DNA of 59,909 bases from Spirochaetes bacterium ADurb.Bin218 (GTDB lineage Bacteria; Spirochaetota; UBA4802; UBA5550). This document shows, one piece after another, positions 1 through 9,176 of this stretch. How positions within the stretch are numbered: the stretch's first letter is position 1; every line of letters begins with the position of its first letter. Where the stretch lies: assembly GCA_002069965.1 (NCBI GenBank), contig MWCI01000013.1, forward strand, positions 1 to 59,909. Reading direction: 5' to 3'. The position numbers and the translations under genes are program-made. Below the pieces are notes generated by a model, which saw only the letters and a list, made by a program, of their open reading frames with translations, was not told the DNA's origin and did no database searches.

Positions 1-561
1 TAAAAGGTTGTTGCCTTTTATAATCAGGTTGTCGGTTATAGTACCGTTATCGTTTCGGTTGAATTGGTCAAGTGGTTTTTCTCCGTCTTTGTCAATGCGT
101 TTGGCATTGGTCAAAACTTTCGGCTCTAAGAGTTGGGTAATTTCGTCTTGTGCCAAAATTTCGTTGAAGAAAATTTCTTCCCGCTTGTCTTCTTCACGGC
201 TTTGTCCGCCTTCCAAAATGCAGTCTTTAAAAGGCCAAACTAAAGCCACTTCGTTGCGTTGTTTTAGGTATTTGCCGTCAATGGTTAGTCCAACTTTGTT
301 TTTGTATTGAGTATAGCTGTCGTTCAGGTAGTTTTTCTGCTCCAAAAACTGCACAAACAAGTTTTGGTTAAAAACCAACGTGCCTTTAACACGTACAAAA
401 AACTTCTCTTTCAAGTCTGCATTCTCGAGCAACAGTCCAATCAGTTCTTCGTCAAAGTTCTGTGCTTTGCTCAGCACTACCCATTTTTTCAGTTCTCCGT
501 TGTCTGTTACGAAGTTGGGTTCTTTCTTGAGTTGTTGCTCTAATGTTTCGTATAGCTTCAT
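1..561 (-). CDS. Type III restriction-modification methyltransferase (Mod), N-terminal part, cut by window edge
   Basis: The frame is open from an ATG at 561 to the first base of the window, giving 187 residues of the N-terminus. It begins MKLYETLEQQLKKEPNFV and contains the segments QYKNKVGLTIDGKYLKQR, ALVWPFKDCILEGGQ and TDNLIIKGNNLL. I recognise these as the leader that precedes the adenine-methyltransferase catalytic motifs of type III Mod (res-mod family) proteins. The catalytic DPPY and FxGxG motifs would lie beyond the edge. Mod methylates N6-adenine and supplies target recognition for the Res subunit, whose gene is not in the window. An AAGGG sequence sits about 13 bases before the ATG. 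The gene is divergent from purH across a 456-base gap, and R-M genes are often horizontally acquired. Family call is firm; completeness and activity are unknown. Confidence 0.8.
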   Translation of the reverse strand, partial: MKLYETLEQQLKKEPNFVTDNGELKKWVVLSKAQNFDEELIGLLLENADLKEKFFVRVKGTLVFNQNLFVQFLEQKNYLNDSYTQYKNKVGLTIDGKYLKQRNEVALVWPFKDCILEGGQSREEDKREEIFFNEILAQDEITQLLEPKVLTNAKRIDKDGEKPLDQFNRNDNGTITDNLIIKGNNLL

Positions 562-1017
562 TCTATATCAAACCCTTTATAATTTTAAAAAATATATTTT
601 TCAAATCGCAGTTTTACTATTTTTTTTATTCTTGTCAATGAGTTTTCAAAAGTAATAGATTGCCCTAAACTCAGAAAATAAAACAGATGTTGTTAATTGA
701 AAAAAGGAAGACTTCTTTAACAATAGAAAAAAGAGATCCTTCCCTTGGACTAAGCTCAACACAATGCGTCGCCTGCCTCCCAAGTAGAACCGGAGAAAGC
801 GACTCAGAAAGCCAGAGGGAAAAGCTCCTTAGAATAATAAGGAAGAAGAATATGACCATGATGGAATGGAGAAAGACCTCACTTTTGCATAAAAAAAGTA
901 AAAAATATTTAGCCCTAAGGAGAAAACATTTTTAACAAAATTTAAATCTAAATTTTTATTTACACCTTTTGTTGAAAAAATTAATCTTGCAGTAACTAAA
1001 TTTACAAGGATATAACA
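562..1017. other. Intergenic region between mod and purH with a structured segment at 738-821
   Basis: No convincing gene is seen; the small open frames here on both strands lack any recognisable domain. The flanks are AT-rich, but 738-821 is more GC-rich and can fold as nested helices. TCCCT-TGG (741-748) pairs with CCAGAGGGA (812-820) with one bulged G. GTCGC (768-772) pairs with GCGAC (799-803). CTCC (777-780) pairs with GGAG (792-795). This could be a leader RNA of purH, which starts about 200 bases downstream, a structured RNA on the other strand, or a dispersed palindromic repeat. It does not match the ZTP, purine or PRPP riboswitch consensus as I know them. Confidence 0.4.
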
Positions 1018-1611
1018 ATGGCAAAGATTAACAGAGTTCTCATAAGCTTATCTGATAAAACAGGTGCTGCAGAGTTTGCAAAGGAACTTGCATATTTTAA
1101 TGTCCAGTTTTTATCAACAGGAGGGACAGCGAAGATGCTTCGCGATGCAGGGCTTGATGTTACAGATGTCTCTGCATATACAGGTTTTCCTGAAATGTTA
1201 GATGGAAGGGTTAAGACCCTTCACCCAAAAATTCATGGTGGGCTGCTGGGACTGCGCTCTAACCCTGAGCATAGAGAGACAATGAAAAAATTTGGCATTG
1301 AGCCAATTGACATGGTTGTAGTAAATCTCTATCCCTTTAAACAAACAATTTCAAGGCCAGAGTGCACCTTCGAAGATGCAATTGAAAATATAGATATTGG
1401 TGGTCCTGCAATGTTGCGTTCTGCTGCAAAGAATTTTCAAAGCGTTACTGTTATAACAGATCCATCAGACTATAATTTAATCCTTGAAGAAATGAAAGCA
1501 AGTAATGGAGAAGTTTCATACAAAACAAACCTGAGGCTTGCATATAAAGTCTTTAAGGCTACCTCAGAATACGATCAGATGATCTGCCAGTATCTTGAAA
1601 AAAAATTGTAA
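1018..1611 (+). CDS. purH: Stand-alone IMP cyclohydrolase (PurH N-terminal domain only)
   Basis: The 197-residue protein aligns with the N-terminal IMP cyclohydrolase half of bifunctional PurH, which is normally about 510 residues. It closes the ring of FAICAR to give IMP, the last step of purine synthesis, in the cytoplasm. Visible hallmarks are the MGS-like fold with [13 protein letters not shown] (near residues 34-46), [15 protein letters not shown] (near 65-79), VVNLYPF and [15 protein letters not shown]. The AICAR formyltransferase half is absent. The frame ends in a clean TAA followed by a strong terminator, so this looks like a genuine single-domain gene rather than a frameshifted one. 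A separate AICAR transformylase must be encoded elsewhere. The gene stands alone, divergent from mod and convergent with cobO. Confidence 0.9.
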   Translation: MAKINRVLISLSDKTGAAEFAKELAYFNVQFLSTGGTAKMLRDAGLDVTDVSAYTGFPEMLDGRVKTLHPKIHGGLLGLRSNPEHRETMKKFGIEPIDMVVVNLYPFKQTISRPECTFEDAIENIDIGGPAMLRSAAKNFQSVTVITDPSDYNLILEEMKASNGEVSYKTNLRLAYKVFKATSEYDQMICQYLEKKL

Positions 1612-1621
1612 AAATAAAACC

Positions 1622-1656
1622 AAAAGGGACATCGTGATACCAGAGATGTCCCTTTT
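1622..1656. terminator. Bidirectional terminator between purH and cobO
   Basis: A perfect 12-bp inverted repeat, AAAAGGGACATC (1622-1633) and GATGTCCCTTTT (1645-1656), with an 11-base loop. An A-run on one side and a T-run on the other allow it to terminate both convergent genes. Confidence 0.9.
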
Positions 1657-1664
1657 AACAAAAT

Positions 1665-2195
1665 TCAAAACTCTATGCCCTTTCTTGCATCTATACCCTT
1701 GTTATAATAATGCTTAATCTCCTCTATCTCAGAAACAAGATCTGCCATGGCTATAATTTTTTCTGAGGCAAATCTTCCAGTAAGTATAAGCTCCATCTCT
1801 TGCGGCTTTGATAATAGGATCTCCTCAATACTACTTTCATCAATAAGACCATAATGGATGGCGTTTAAGATCTCATCAAGAATGAGAATATCATATTTAC
1901 CTTGCCCTATTATTTCCTCAGCCCTTTTCAATCCAGCAAGAGCCTTTTCTCTATGAAGAGCAAATTGTGATCTGTCATCTGGATAAAAAAAATCAGGGCA
2001 TCCATACTGCTCAAGGGTTATCAATGGATTGTTAAGGGATAAAATAAATTTCATCTCCCCACAGGGCTGACCTTTCATAAACTGAATTATAAAAGAACTC
2101 TTTCCCCATCCAAGAGATCTTATGGCAAGGCCAATTGCTGTAGTTGTTTTGCCTTTGCCCTTTCCTGTGTAGATATGAACATACCCTTGAGTCAT
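1665..2195 (-). CDS. cobO: Cob(I)yrinic acid a,c-diamide adenosyltransferase (corrinoid adenosyltransferase)
   Basis: The 176-residue protein is a full-length member of the CobA/CobO/BtuR family, which transfers the adenosyl group of ATP to Co(I) corrinoids to make adenosylcobamides. The N-terminus has the family P-loop in GYVHIYTGKGKGKTTTA. It is followed by FIIQFMKG and the Walker B-like YDILILDEILNAIHYG. An LTGR segment near the C-terminus is also typical. It is the last gene of the leftward sbcD-sbcC-VWA-cobO cluster, one base after the VWA stop codon, with AGGGA close to the ATG. A corrinoid user in the same window is the B12-binding radical SAM protein at 43.1 kb. No other cobalamin biosynthesis gene is visible, so it may serve salvage. 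Confidence 0.92.
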   Translation of the reverse strand: MTQGYVHIYTGKGKGKTTTAIGLAIRSLGWGKSSFIIQFMKGQPCGEMKFILSLNNPLITLEQYGCPDFFYPDDRSQFALHREKALAGLKRAEEIIGQGKYDILILDEILNAIHYGLIDESSIEEILLSKPQEMELILTGRFASEKIIAMADLVSEIEEIKHYYNKGIDARKGIEF

Positions 2196-2196
2196 T

Positions 2197-3837
2197 TTAA
2201 TCCCTTATATCCTTTGCATGAATATAGCTTTCAACATTTTCAATTTTGACATTGATAAACCATACAGGAGGTCTTCCTATCCCTTTTGTCATATAGTAAT
2301 CCTTATTCTTAACAATATCAATAAGACTTGTCCTTACAAAATCTGTAATATAGTCAGAGGTTATATCAGAAGCAACTGGAGTGAGGGTAATTCCATAAGG
2401 CTCTCCTTCAGCTATTGAGACTGTGAATCCACACTTCACCAGAATACCCCTCTGAGAATATGATAAAAACTTCTCAAGCACATCTCTGTCCCTGATTCTT
2501 ACCCATAGAGAAATATTTCCATCAGAGATGAGAGCCTTGCCATAATAAAAAGAGCTATCCTTCTTGAAGCCATAATTTTTAAGTTCATCAAAAATATTTG
2601 CTATATTGCTCTGAAGTGGATTCTTCTCTCCTATTGAAATTCCCTTTGCAGTTGAAAAAAACTGAGCAAGATTCTCTGGCCAGGGCTTTACCTTAGCAGT
2701 ATATAACTCCTCAAAATATTCAGGGGTTTTTACATATTGCGTATTTTTACCCTTTCTTGACAGAATTCCATCTCTCCAGAACTTATATTCTCCAAGGGAA
2801 TAAAAAACTCTCCCCCTTTGAAGATAGATCTCATAGCTGTTGCCCTGGGGATCAAAAAGCCTCTGGTGATAAGATATGGCACTATCAAATCCATCTGTAA
2901 GCTCACTAAGACGATCCAGATCTGAAAGGTCACCTCCAACTCGTCCTCCGGAGATGATGCTTATTCTGATATTTCTATCCTTTGCCTTCTTTGCATATTG
3001 CTCAGCCAAAAAAATCTTATTCACTTCAGAATTGTTTATAACAACTATATCCTTTGAGGCATCACCTCTCCATCTGATATTTTCAATGGCATAGGTAAGC
3101 GATCGCAAAATAGTATCTGCCTTTGCAGTCCCTGAGGGCTTTATATTATCAAGCCTCTGCCGCAGTTCCTTAATTGAGTTCTGATGCATTGTCATGCTTT
3201 CAAAACTTCTGTTATCAGAAGATGGTATTAAATACACACGGGTATCTATGCCATATTTTCCTATTAGCTCTCCTATGAACTCAGTGATAGAATTCCTTAC
3301 AGTATCAATCTCCGAAGACATGCTATATGAAGAATCAAGAATAATTGCGACATCTGCTTTTGCCTTGGGAGTTATACTTTTAATATCCCTGAGGTTGATC
3401 AAAGTATCCCTTATCTCCTGATGCACTATGGAATAGAGATCCTTTGCCTTCCCGGAATTCCTTGAAAGGATATCATCATTGCGCACAGAATAAAGAACAT
3501 TTTCATAATAGTAAACCCCCTTGCTCTTTTTCAAAATCCCGATGAGAACATACTCTGCCCTGCATCTAAGTCCAAGGGAATGAAGATGCTCTGCTGTTAT
3601 TTCTTTTTCTGGCCTTATTCCAAGCATCTCCATCGCAAGGGATACCTCAGAGGGATTAACCACATCAATATCTTTTGTAAACATTATAGCGAGAGATAGC
3701 ATCTTAGCATAGTCATCGCCTGAGATCTTATCAAGAGGAGGCTCTATCCTGTAAGGCATAACAACTATGGATTCAGAATAAAGCCAGCATGGAAATAAAA
3801 TCATTGATAAAAAAAATATGTAAAAAATTTTCTTCAT
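2197..3837 (-). CDS. Secreted von Willebrand factor A domain protein
   Basis: I place the start at the ATG at 3837 because it directly precedes a classic signal peptide (MKKIFYIFFLSMILF, cleavage probably near the YSES segment). An in-frame ATG eight codons upstream has no visible ribosome site. After export, residues about 22-150 form a domain resembling the small periplasmic lipoprotein-type modules that begin VVMPYRI. A VWA domain follows, with the metal-site motif DSSYS at about residues 168-172 (DxSxS). The C-terminal 200 residues are not recognised. VWA domains usually mediate metal-dependent protein binding; the partner is unknown. The gene lies 37 bases after sbcC and one base before cobO, an unexpected setting for an envelope protein. 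Confidence 0.72.
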   Translation of the reverse strand: MKKIFYIFFLSMILFPCWLYSESIVVMPYRIEPPLDKISGDDYAKMLSLAIMFTKDIDVVNPSEVSLAMEMLGIRPEKEITAEHLHSLGLRCRAEYVLIGILKKSKGVYYYENVLYSVRNDDILSRNSGKAKDLYSIVHQEIRDTLINLRDIKSITPKAKADVAIILDSSYSMSSEIDTVRNSITEFIGELIGKYGIDTRVYLIPSSDNRSFESMTMHQNSIKELRQRLDNIKPSGTAKADTILRSLTYAIENIRWRGDASKDIVVINNSEVNKIFLAEQYAKKAKDRNIRISIISGGRVGGDLSDLDRLSELTDGFDSAISYHQRLFDPQGNSYEIYLQRGRVFYSLGEYKFWRDGILSRKGKNTQYVKTPEYFEELYTAKVKPWPENLAQFFSTAKGISIGEKNPLQSNIANIFDELKNYGFKKDSSFYYGKALISDGNISLWVRIRDRDVLEKFLSYSQRGILVKCGFTVSIAEGEPYGITLTPVASDITSDYITDFVRTSLIDIVKNKDYYMTKGIGRPPVWFINVKIENVESYIHAKDIRD

Positions 3838-3874
3838 AGAGCCAACCCAAATGATTTTCATAAAAAGTCAAAGA

Positions 3875-6800
3875 CTATACAAAAAATTTTGTCTTACTCC
3901 CATCACTTTGAGGAATAACCTCAAGCCTTGCATCAATCCTTTCTTTAAGCTCATCCACATGAGAAATAATTCCCACAAGCCTCCCGCTGCTTTGAACATC
4001 CATCAGTGTATTAATTGCAAGATCAAGGGTTTCACCATCAAGGGAGCCGAATCCTTCATCTACAAAAACAGTATCAAGATAAATTCCACCTGATCGTTGC
4101 TGGACAAGATCAGCAAGACCCACAGCTAAGGATAAAGAAGCCAGAAAAGCCTCTCCGCCTGAAAGTGTAACCACTGACCTACTTCTACCTGTATATTCAT
4201 CAAAAACCTCAAGGTCAAGACCACCACCAATTCGCCTGTTTTCCGCTTTTCCTGTAGTGATAAGTCTATATCTGCCACGACTCATCCTTTCAAGTCTTCC
4301 AGAGGAGATCTCTAACACCTCTTCAAAAATAGACTGAAGAACAAACCTCTGAAATGTAATGTTATATATATTTTTCCCATTGGCAACATCAGACAGATCC
4401 TTTATTACCTCAAATCTCTCCTCAAGATCTGAGATCTCCTTATTTTTCTTTAATAGCTCAGTATGAATTTTTTTAAGTCTTTCTAAATTACTTTTTGCGC
4501 TGCTTATAAAGGAAATAGACATCTCCAGGGATTTATTAAGCTCTTCCATCTCTTTCTGTATTGAAACAAGATCTGGCCTGCTATTTCCATTGACATCAAA
4601 CTGAGATCTTTTTAATCTCTCTGTTGCTGCAGCCATATCCTGTTTATACTGGTCAATCTCTTTATCCATTGACGGAATGGTGTCAATTTTTTGCAACAAA
4701 TCTTCAAATTCCTTTTCAGAAGAAATACCAGCAATTATTAAACGCTGTTGAAATTCTCTAAATTTATCGGAGCTTTTTTGAACCTCCCCATTATAATTCT
4801 CTGTTAAGTTTTCAAATCCAAGTTTTGCTCTGGCCAAAGACTCCTTGGCATTAACATACTCTTCTTCAACATTCGCCTTCCATTTCAGGCCTCTTTCTTT
4901 TTTATCTTTCAATGTTTTTATTTTATTTTCAAGATCCTGAAGCGTCACTGCAAAAGGGGTTCTCTTTTTTAACTCCTCAAGATGTCTCCTCTCAGCGGAG
5001 AGATCTCTATCAAGTATTTTAATATTGTTTTCAACCTCAGATGCCCTTTCCTTTATATTTGCGAGGGATTTCTCTGTGGCAGATTTTTTTATCTCCAGAT
5101 TATTCTTCCCATTTAAAATAGACAAAAGCTCCTCGAGGGTTTTCTTCGTTTCCCTATATGTATCTCTAAGCTCATCAATATTTTTATCTCTATAAATAAG
5201 TGGAATATCATTTAAAATCAACTCCGGCTTTATCTCATTTATAGATCCCTCAAGTGCTGCAATATCTCGTTCAATTGCAGAAAGCTTCTCCATGGAGACT
5301 TTTTCTTCTTCTCTAAGGGACTCAATCATAGCATCAGAGGGAGGCTCCCTTAGTTCATTGGCAGGGGACGGATGATCTATTGATCCACAAACAGGACATG
5401 GTTTCCCTGGCACCAGAGATTTTGCCACAACAGCAGAATAGCCCTCAAGCCATTCCCTTTCTAACTTGCTTCGCCTGATTGCAATCTCCTCATATTGTTT
5501 AACAAGCTTCTCCTTCTGAGATTTAAGCTCTTGCAGACTTTCCTTTTTCGAGATTAGCTCTTTAGTCTTATCCTCGTAATCCTTAAGCTTTTTACCTGCA
5601 AGTTCCACAATAGCAATCTTTTGCCTTGTCTCAGAAAGCCTTGCATCTGCAATTTCGCAATCACGCAACTTATCAGAAAGCTCCTGCTCTTCCTTTTCTA
5701 AATCTTTCTGCTTTTTTGCAATTTCCTCTTCTTCTTTTGTAAAAATACTATATTTTGACTCAAGGTCTTCAATTATAGACTCTGCCTTTTGGATCTCTGT
5801 TATAATCTCCCTGGCTGATTCAAGCTGGATAATCTCCTGAGTTATAGTCTCAAGTTTTTTATCAGCATCCGAGATCTTGTCTTTTTCTTGCTGTGCCTTC
5901 TCAAACCGTGAAGTCTCTTTTGAAACTGCAGCGGTTGTTTCTTCCAGACGCTTTTTTAAAGATTCAACCTTTAGTCTACTCTCTGTAAGAATGTCATAAA
6001 AATCTTTTAACTCAACCACTCTTTTAAGGATGTTGACTCTGGACTCTATATTTTTTATATCAGATTCCTTTGCTTTGAGTTTTTCAAAGGCTATTTTTGC
6101 ATTCTGCAGTTCTTCAAATTTTTTCTCAAGGACAATTGCATCATTATAACTTTTAGAAACTATTTTTTCCCTTTCTTTAAGAAATGAAAACTCCATTTCT
6201 TTTGTTCTAATATCACTTTCAATAGAGCTTATATTCAAAATTAGCTTTTCAATTGTATCACAACCTTCATTTTTTAACATATTGTCAAAGGCAAGCCTGT
6301 TATCCTCAAGGGCTCTTCTCACCTCTGCACTTAGCTCCTTGAGTTTATCCTGAATCAGGCTGTATTTTACTGTGCCAAAAAGTATTTTTAAAATCTCCTC
6401 TCTCTTATCTGATCTTGCAGAAAGTAAATCTCTAAATTTACCCTGTGGCAGAACAATGACCTGTCGAAACTGCTCACTTGTAAAGCCAAGCAAAGACTCA
6501 ATGGCTCTGGTTACATCAGAAAAACCATCAACCATAAATTCCCGATCCCCATTTTCTTTTATACGCCAGAGCTTTGCCTCTGCATTGAATTCTCTTGTGC
6601 CATCGCCTCTTCTTTTTTTTAGAGATTGCTTTGGCTTTCTAAGTATCCTGTAGATATTGCCACCTATGGCAAATTCAAACTCCACAAGGGATTCTATCTC
6701 TTCATCTGCCCAATGACTTCTCATCTGCTCAGTGGTTCTATCTCTGCCGCTGGTATCTCCATAAAGGGCATAGGTCATTGCATCAAGGATTGAGGTCTTA

Positions 6801-6919
6801 CCGGATCCTGTTGGGCCATGAATAAGAAAAAGTCTTTTGTCCCCAAGCACAGAAAAATCTATCTCTTCGCTTTTACTATAAGGACCTATAGCCTGAATTT
6901 TAAGATACAAAGGCCTCAC
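3875..6919 (-). CDS. sbcC: Exonuclease SbcCD, ATPase subunit SbcC
   Basis: The 1014-residue protein is a Rad50-like SMC-family ATPase that works with SbcD to open hairpins and process blocked double-strand ends. The Walker A motif GPTGSGKTS is near residues 35-43. Long coiled-coil arms flank the zinc-hook CPVCGS near residue 507. The ABC signature LSGGEAF is near 918, and the Walker B/D-loop VFVDEGFGSLD is near 955, so all functional parts are present and the length is normal. Its ATG overlaps the sbcD stop by four bases (ATGA), which implies translational coupling and one mRNA. Confidence 0.97.
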   Translation of the reverse strand: MRPLYLKIQAIGPYSKSEEIDFSVLGDKRLFLIHGPTGSGKTSILDAMTYALYGDTSGRDRTTEQMRSHWADEEIESLVEFEFAIGGNIYRILRKPKQSLKKRRGDGTREFNAEAKLWRIKENGDREFMVDGFSDVTRAIESLLGFTSEQFRQVIVLPQGKFRDLLSARSDKREEILKILFGTVKYSLIQDKLKELSAEVRRALEDNRLAFDNMLKNEGCDTIEKLILNISSIESDIRTKEMEFSFLKEREKIVSKSYNDAIVLEKKFEELQNAKIAFEKLKAKESDIKNIESRVNILKRVVELKDFYDILTESRLKVESLKKRLEETTAAVSKETSRFEKAQQEKDKISDADKKLETITQEIIQLESAREIITEIQKAESIIEDLESKYSIFTKEEEEIAKKQKDLEKEEQELSDKLRDCEIADARLSETRQKIAIVELAGKKLKDYEDKTKELISKKESLQELKSQKEKLVKQYEEIAIRRSKLEREWLEGYSAVVAKSLVPGKPCPVCGSIDHPSPANELREPPSDAMIESLREEEKVSMEKLSAIERDIAALEGSINEIKPELILNDIPLIYRDKNIDELRDTYRETKKTLEELLSILNGKNNLEIKKSATEKSLANIKERASEVENNIKILDRDLSAERRHLEELKKRTPFAVTLQDLENKIKTLKDKKERGLKWKANVEEEYVNAKESLARAKLGFENLTENYNGEVQKSSDKFREFQQRLIIAGISSEKEFEDLLQKIDTIPSMDKEIDQYKQDMAAATERLKRSQFDVNGNSRPDLVSIQKEMEELNKSLEMSISFISSAKSNLERLKKIHTELLKKNKEISDLEERFEVIKDLSDVANGKNIYNITFQRFVLQSIFEEVLEISSGRLERMSRGRYRLITTGKAENRRIGGGLDLEVFDEYTGRSRSVVTLSGGEAFLASLSLAVGLADLVQQRSGGIYLDTVFVDEGFGSLDGETLDLAINTLMDVQSSGRLVGIISHVDELKERIDARLEVIPQSDGSKTKFFV

Positions 6920-8049
6920 GCTTCAGCCTCAACAACAGATTTTATTGCATCAGAAATTACATCCATGGCAGCAGGAGCCACATCCCTTTCTGTCACAACT
7001 TTGTAAAATTGCAAAAATAATTCAAGGTCATCCTTCTTTTCTCTTCCAGCAGAAAAAACAGAGTTTTGTGCAACAGATGAATTTACTCTCTCAAGATGAA
7101 TTATATTGGGGTACCTCTCCCGCAATCTATTCATTGGTTCATATAATCCAAGCACATCCGTGAGCCTGACAACTACATAGTCCTCTCTGCTACCAGAATC
7201 AGATCTTTCCATAATCTCTTTGAAGCTTCCGGTTATTATTCTAAGATCCTTCTTTGGTCTGAGAGGAATCTCTGTTATTTTGACATCACCAGTGTCATTT
7301 ATTTCAACAACTGAAACAGACTTACTGTGATTTGCCTCAGCTATGGAATACTTCATAATTGAACCTGAATATCTTAGAGTTGAATTAATGCTTTGAGGGG
7401 AATGAAGATGGCCAAGTGCTGTGTAATTAAATCTGTTAAAGAGATCTGCGCTTACATTTCCAGCAGAACCAATTACCAATGGTCTCTCAGAGTCACTGCT
7501 TTGACCTCCACTTATGAAGGCATGAGTGATGGCAACCTCTCTGCATTTTTTTGGGAAGAGGGGGTTTAAGCTTTCCATCATAAGCCTATAGGCAGATTCA
7601 TGGGTAATAGACTCAGAAACCTCATATAACTCCCTGAACCTTTCAGGATCCCCATAGGGAAAGGGAAAAAATCTTACAGGACCATGTTTATCCTCAAGAA
7701 TAACTTCCTGAATTTTAGCCACAGGGTTACCATAGATGAATAAATTTGAATTTCTCATAATTCCAGAACAAAAATTAAGCCTCTCAGCACTGTCATGATT
7801 CCCTGCTATCATTATCACAGGGATTTTCAAATCCCCAGCAACAATCTCAAGATGTTGCCCAAGAAGTTCCACAGCCTCTGGAGGAGGAACAGCTCTGTCA
7901 TATATATCACCTGCAATAATATAGGCCTCTATAGCTTCATCTTTAATTATCTCTTCTATTGTCTCAAGAATATAGCTTTGATCACCGGTAAGATGCATAC
8001 CATGAAATATTCTCCCAAGGTGCCAATCAGCTGTATGCAGAAATCTCAT
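6916..8049 (-). CDS. sbcD: Exonuclease SbcCD, nuclease subunit SbcD
   Basis: This 377-residue Mre11-type metallophosphoesterase is the nuclease of the SbcCD complex. The N-terminal MRFLHTADWHLGR carries the DxH metal motif. AGDIYD, AGNHD(S) and the later ITHAF and LGHLH motifs complete the dinuclear metal site. The C-terminal part is the capping and SbcC-binding region. It is the first gene of the leftward cluster sbcD-sbcC-VWA-cobO and overlaps sbcC by four bases. The 261-base gap upstream, shared with a divergent gene, should contain its promoter, though I cannot point to a clear one. Confidence 0.96.
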   Translation of the reverse strand: MRFLHTADWHLGRIFHGMHLTGDQSYILETIEEIIKDEAIEAYIIAGDIYDRAVPPPEAVELLGQHLEIVAGDLKIPVIMIAGNHDSAERLNFCSGIMRNSNLFIYGNPVAKIQEVILEDKHGPVRFFPFPYGDPERFRELYEVSESITHESAYRLMMESLNPLFPKKCREVAITHAFISGGQSSDSERPLVIGSAGNVSADLFNRFNYTALGHLHSPQSINSTLRYSGSIMKYSIAEANHSKSVSVVEINDTGDVKITEIPLRPKKDLRIITGSFKEIMERSDSGSREDYVVVRLTDVLGLYEPMNRLRERYPNIIHLERVNSSVAQNSVFSAGREKKDDLELFLQFYKVVTERDVAPAAMDVISDAIKSVVEAEA

Positions 8050-8310
8050 TGCAAACCTCGCCTAAAATTACTTTCATTTTCAATCTGTTGTAAAAAAATA
8101 TCTACTAATTTTTATAAAATAATTCTTAGAGATTACAAAAAACTTAAGCAATAATCACTGAATATATCTTTGAGTGTAATAAAACTGATTATTAATATCT
8201 TATACTCCCTATAACGATTAAGGAATTAAAATTGAAAAAACTTATCTATTAATAAATTTGAGTTGAAACCTGCAGAGATGATGCTATAGCCTTAGCAGAG
8301 GAGGCTTTCA

Positions 8311-9174
8311 ATGGAAAATATACAGACAATTCAGGATATTTTACTCAAGCATATAAAAAAGGGTTTTACCATTGATGATGACACACTTCACTTTATTGAA
8401 AGCACCCATGGGAAAAGCCTTGATGAAATACATGACTTTCTACTAAAAACAGAGGATGAGCTAATCTATAACATCATTATATATCCAGATGAAAATTTAA
8501 GAACAGAGATCGAAGGAATTATACCAGACTCTGGGATAGGAGAGGAAGATGTCAATTTAATCAAAAAAAATATTCTCGCAAGCACAGTTGAAATAAAGAT
8601 AATCTGCTATGACAAAATAATTATTGTGCCAGCAGCAAAGGTGCAACAAAGCCTCAGCAATTATATAGAGAAATTAAGGCTAAGAAAAAATCTTGAATTC
8701 ATAACAAAAGAGCTTGAGGTCATAGATAAAAATATACTCTATAAATTCAGATCAATATTTAGACATAAATTTACTGCCATAGATACAGACAAAACAATTT
8801 TTCTTTGTAACATTATAACTAAATCCATAAAAAGAGAAGAACAAATCAAAGATATAATAGACACCATAGAAAAAATATATGATATAATCAAAGATGAGAA
8901 AGGGGATATACTGGATATTTTAAGTTATCAAAAGGATTACTATGAGTCTATTATTCTCCAGCACGAAAACTTCTCTAAATTGAGCAAAAGCTATGGGATG
9001 GATTTTATGATGAGCCAGAAGATACAACCCCCTGTAGAATCTGCAGAGATGGCTGCTTATTACATAGGTATTATTAACAAAGTAACCTTTCTTGTTTATG
9101 GTATAATAATTCCAGGACAGAGCGCAAGGGATGTAATTCTTTCTGAAGAAGATTTTATCAAGGAATTATATTGA
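8311..9174 (+). CDS. Hypothetical protein, predicted cytoplasmic and mostly helical
   Basis: I do not recognise this 287-residue protein. It is rich in Ile, Lys, Glu and Asp, and has neither a signal peptide nor an obvious membrane span. The middle (about residues 110-215) is strongly helical and could include a short coiled coil. The start is well supported by AGAGGAGG seven bases before the ATG. It stands alone, divergent from sbcD and ending two bases before the convergent M23 gene. Its base and codon use look like its neighbours, so it is probably a native lineage-specific gene. No function can be assigned. Confidence 0.65.
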   Translation: MENIQTIQDILLKHIKKGFTIDDDTLHFIESTHGKSLDEIHDFLLKTEDELIYNIIIYPDENLRTEIEGIIPDSGIGEEDVNLIKKNILASTVEIKIICYDKIIIVPAAKVQQSLSNYIEKLRLRKNLEFITKELEVIDKNILYKFRSIFRHKFTAIDTDKTIFLCNIITKSIKREEQIKDIIDTIEKIYDIIKDEKGDILDILSYQKDYYESIILQHENFSKLSKSYGMDFMMSQKIQPPVESAEMAAYYIGIINKVTFLVYGIIIPGQSARDVILSEEDFIKELY

Positions 9175-9176
9175 GA

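Noticed and set aside
738-821. Known riboswitch (ZTP, purine, PRPP, cobalamin) before purH
   Set aside because: The position suggested a ZTP switch, but the conserved CCGCCTGGGC-type core and the other class signatures are not present.
687-935. 82-residue rightward ORF upstream of purH
   Set aside because: It runs through the hairpin-forming segment, has no ribosome site or recognised domain, and its opposite strand is also open. It is best explained by composition and structure rather than coding.
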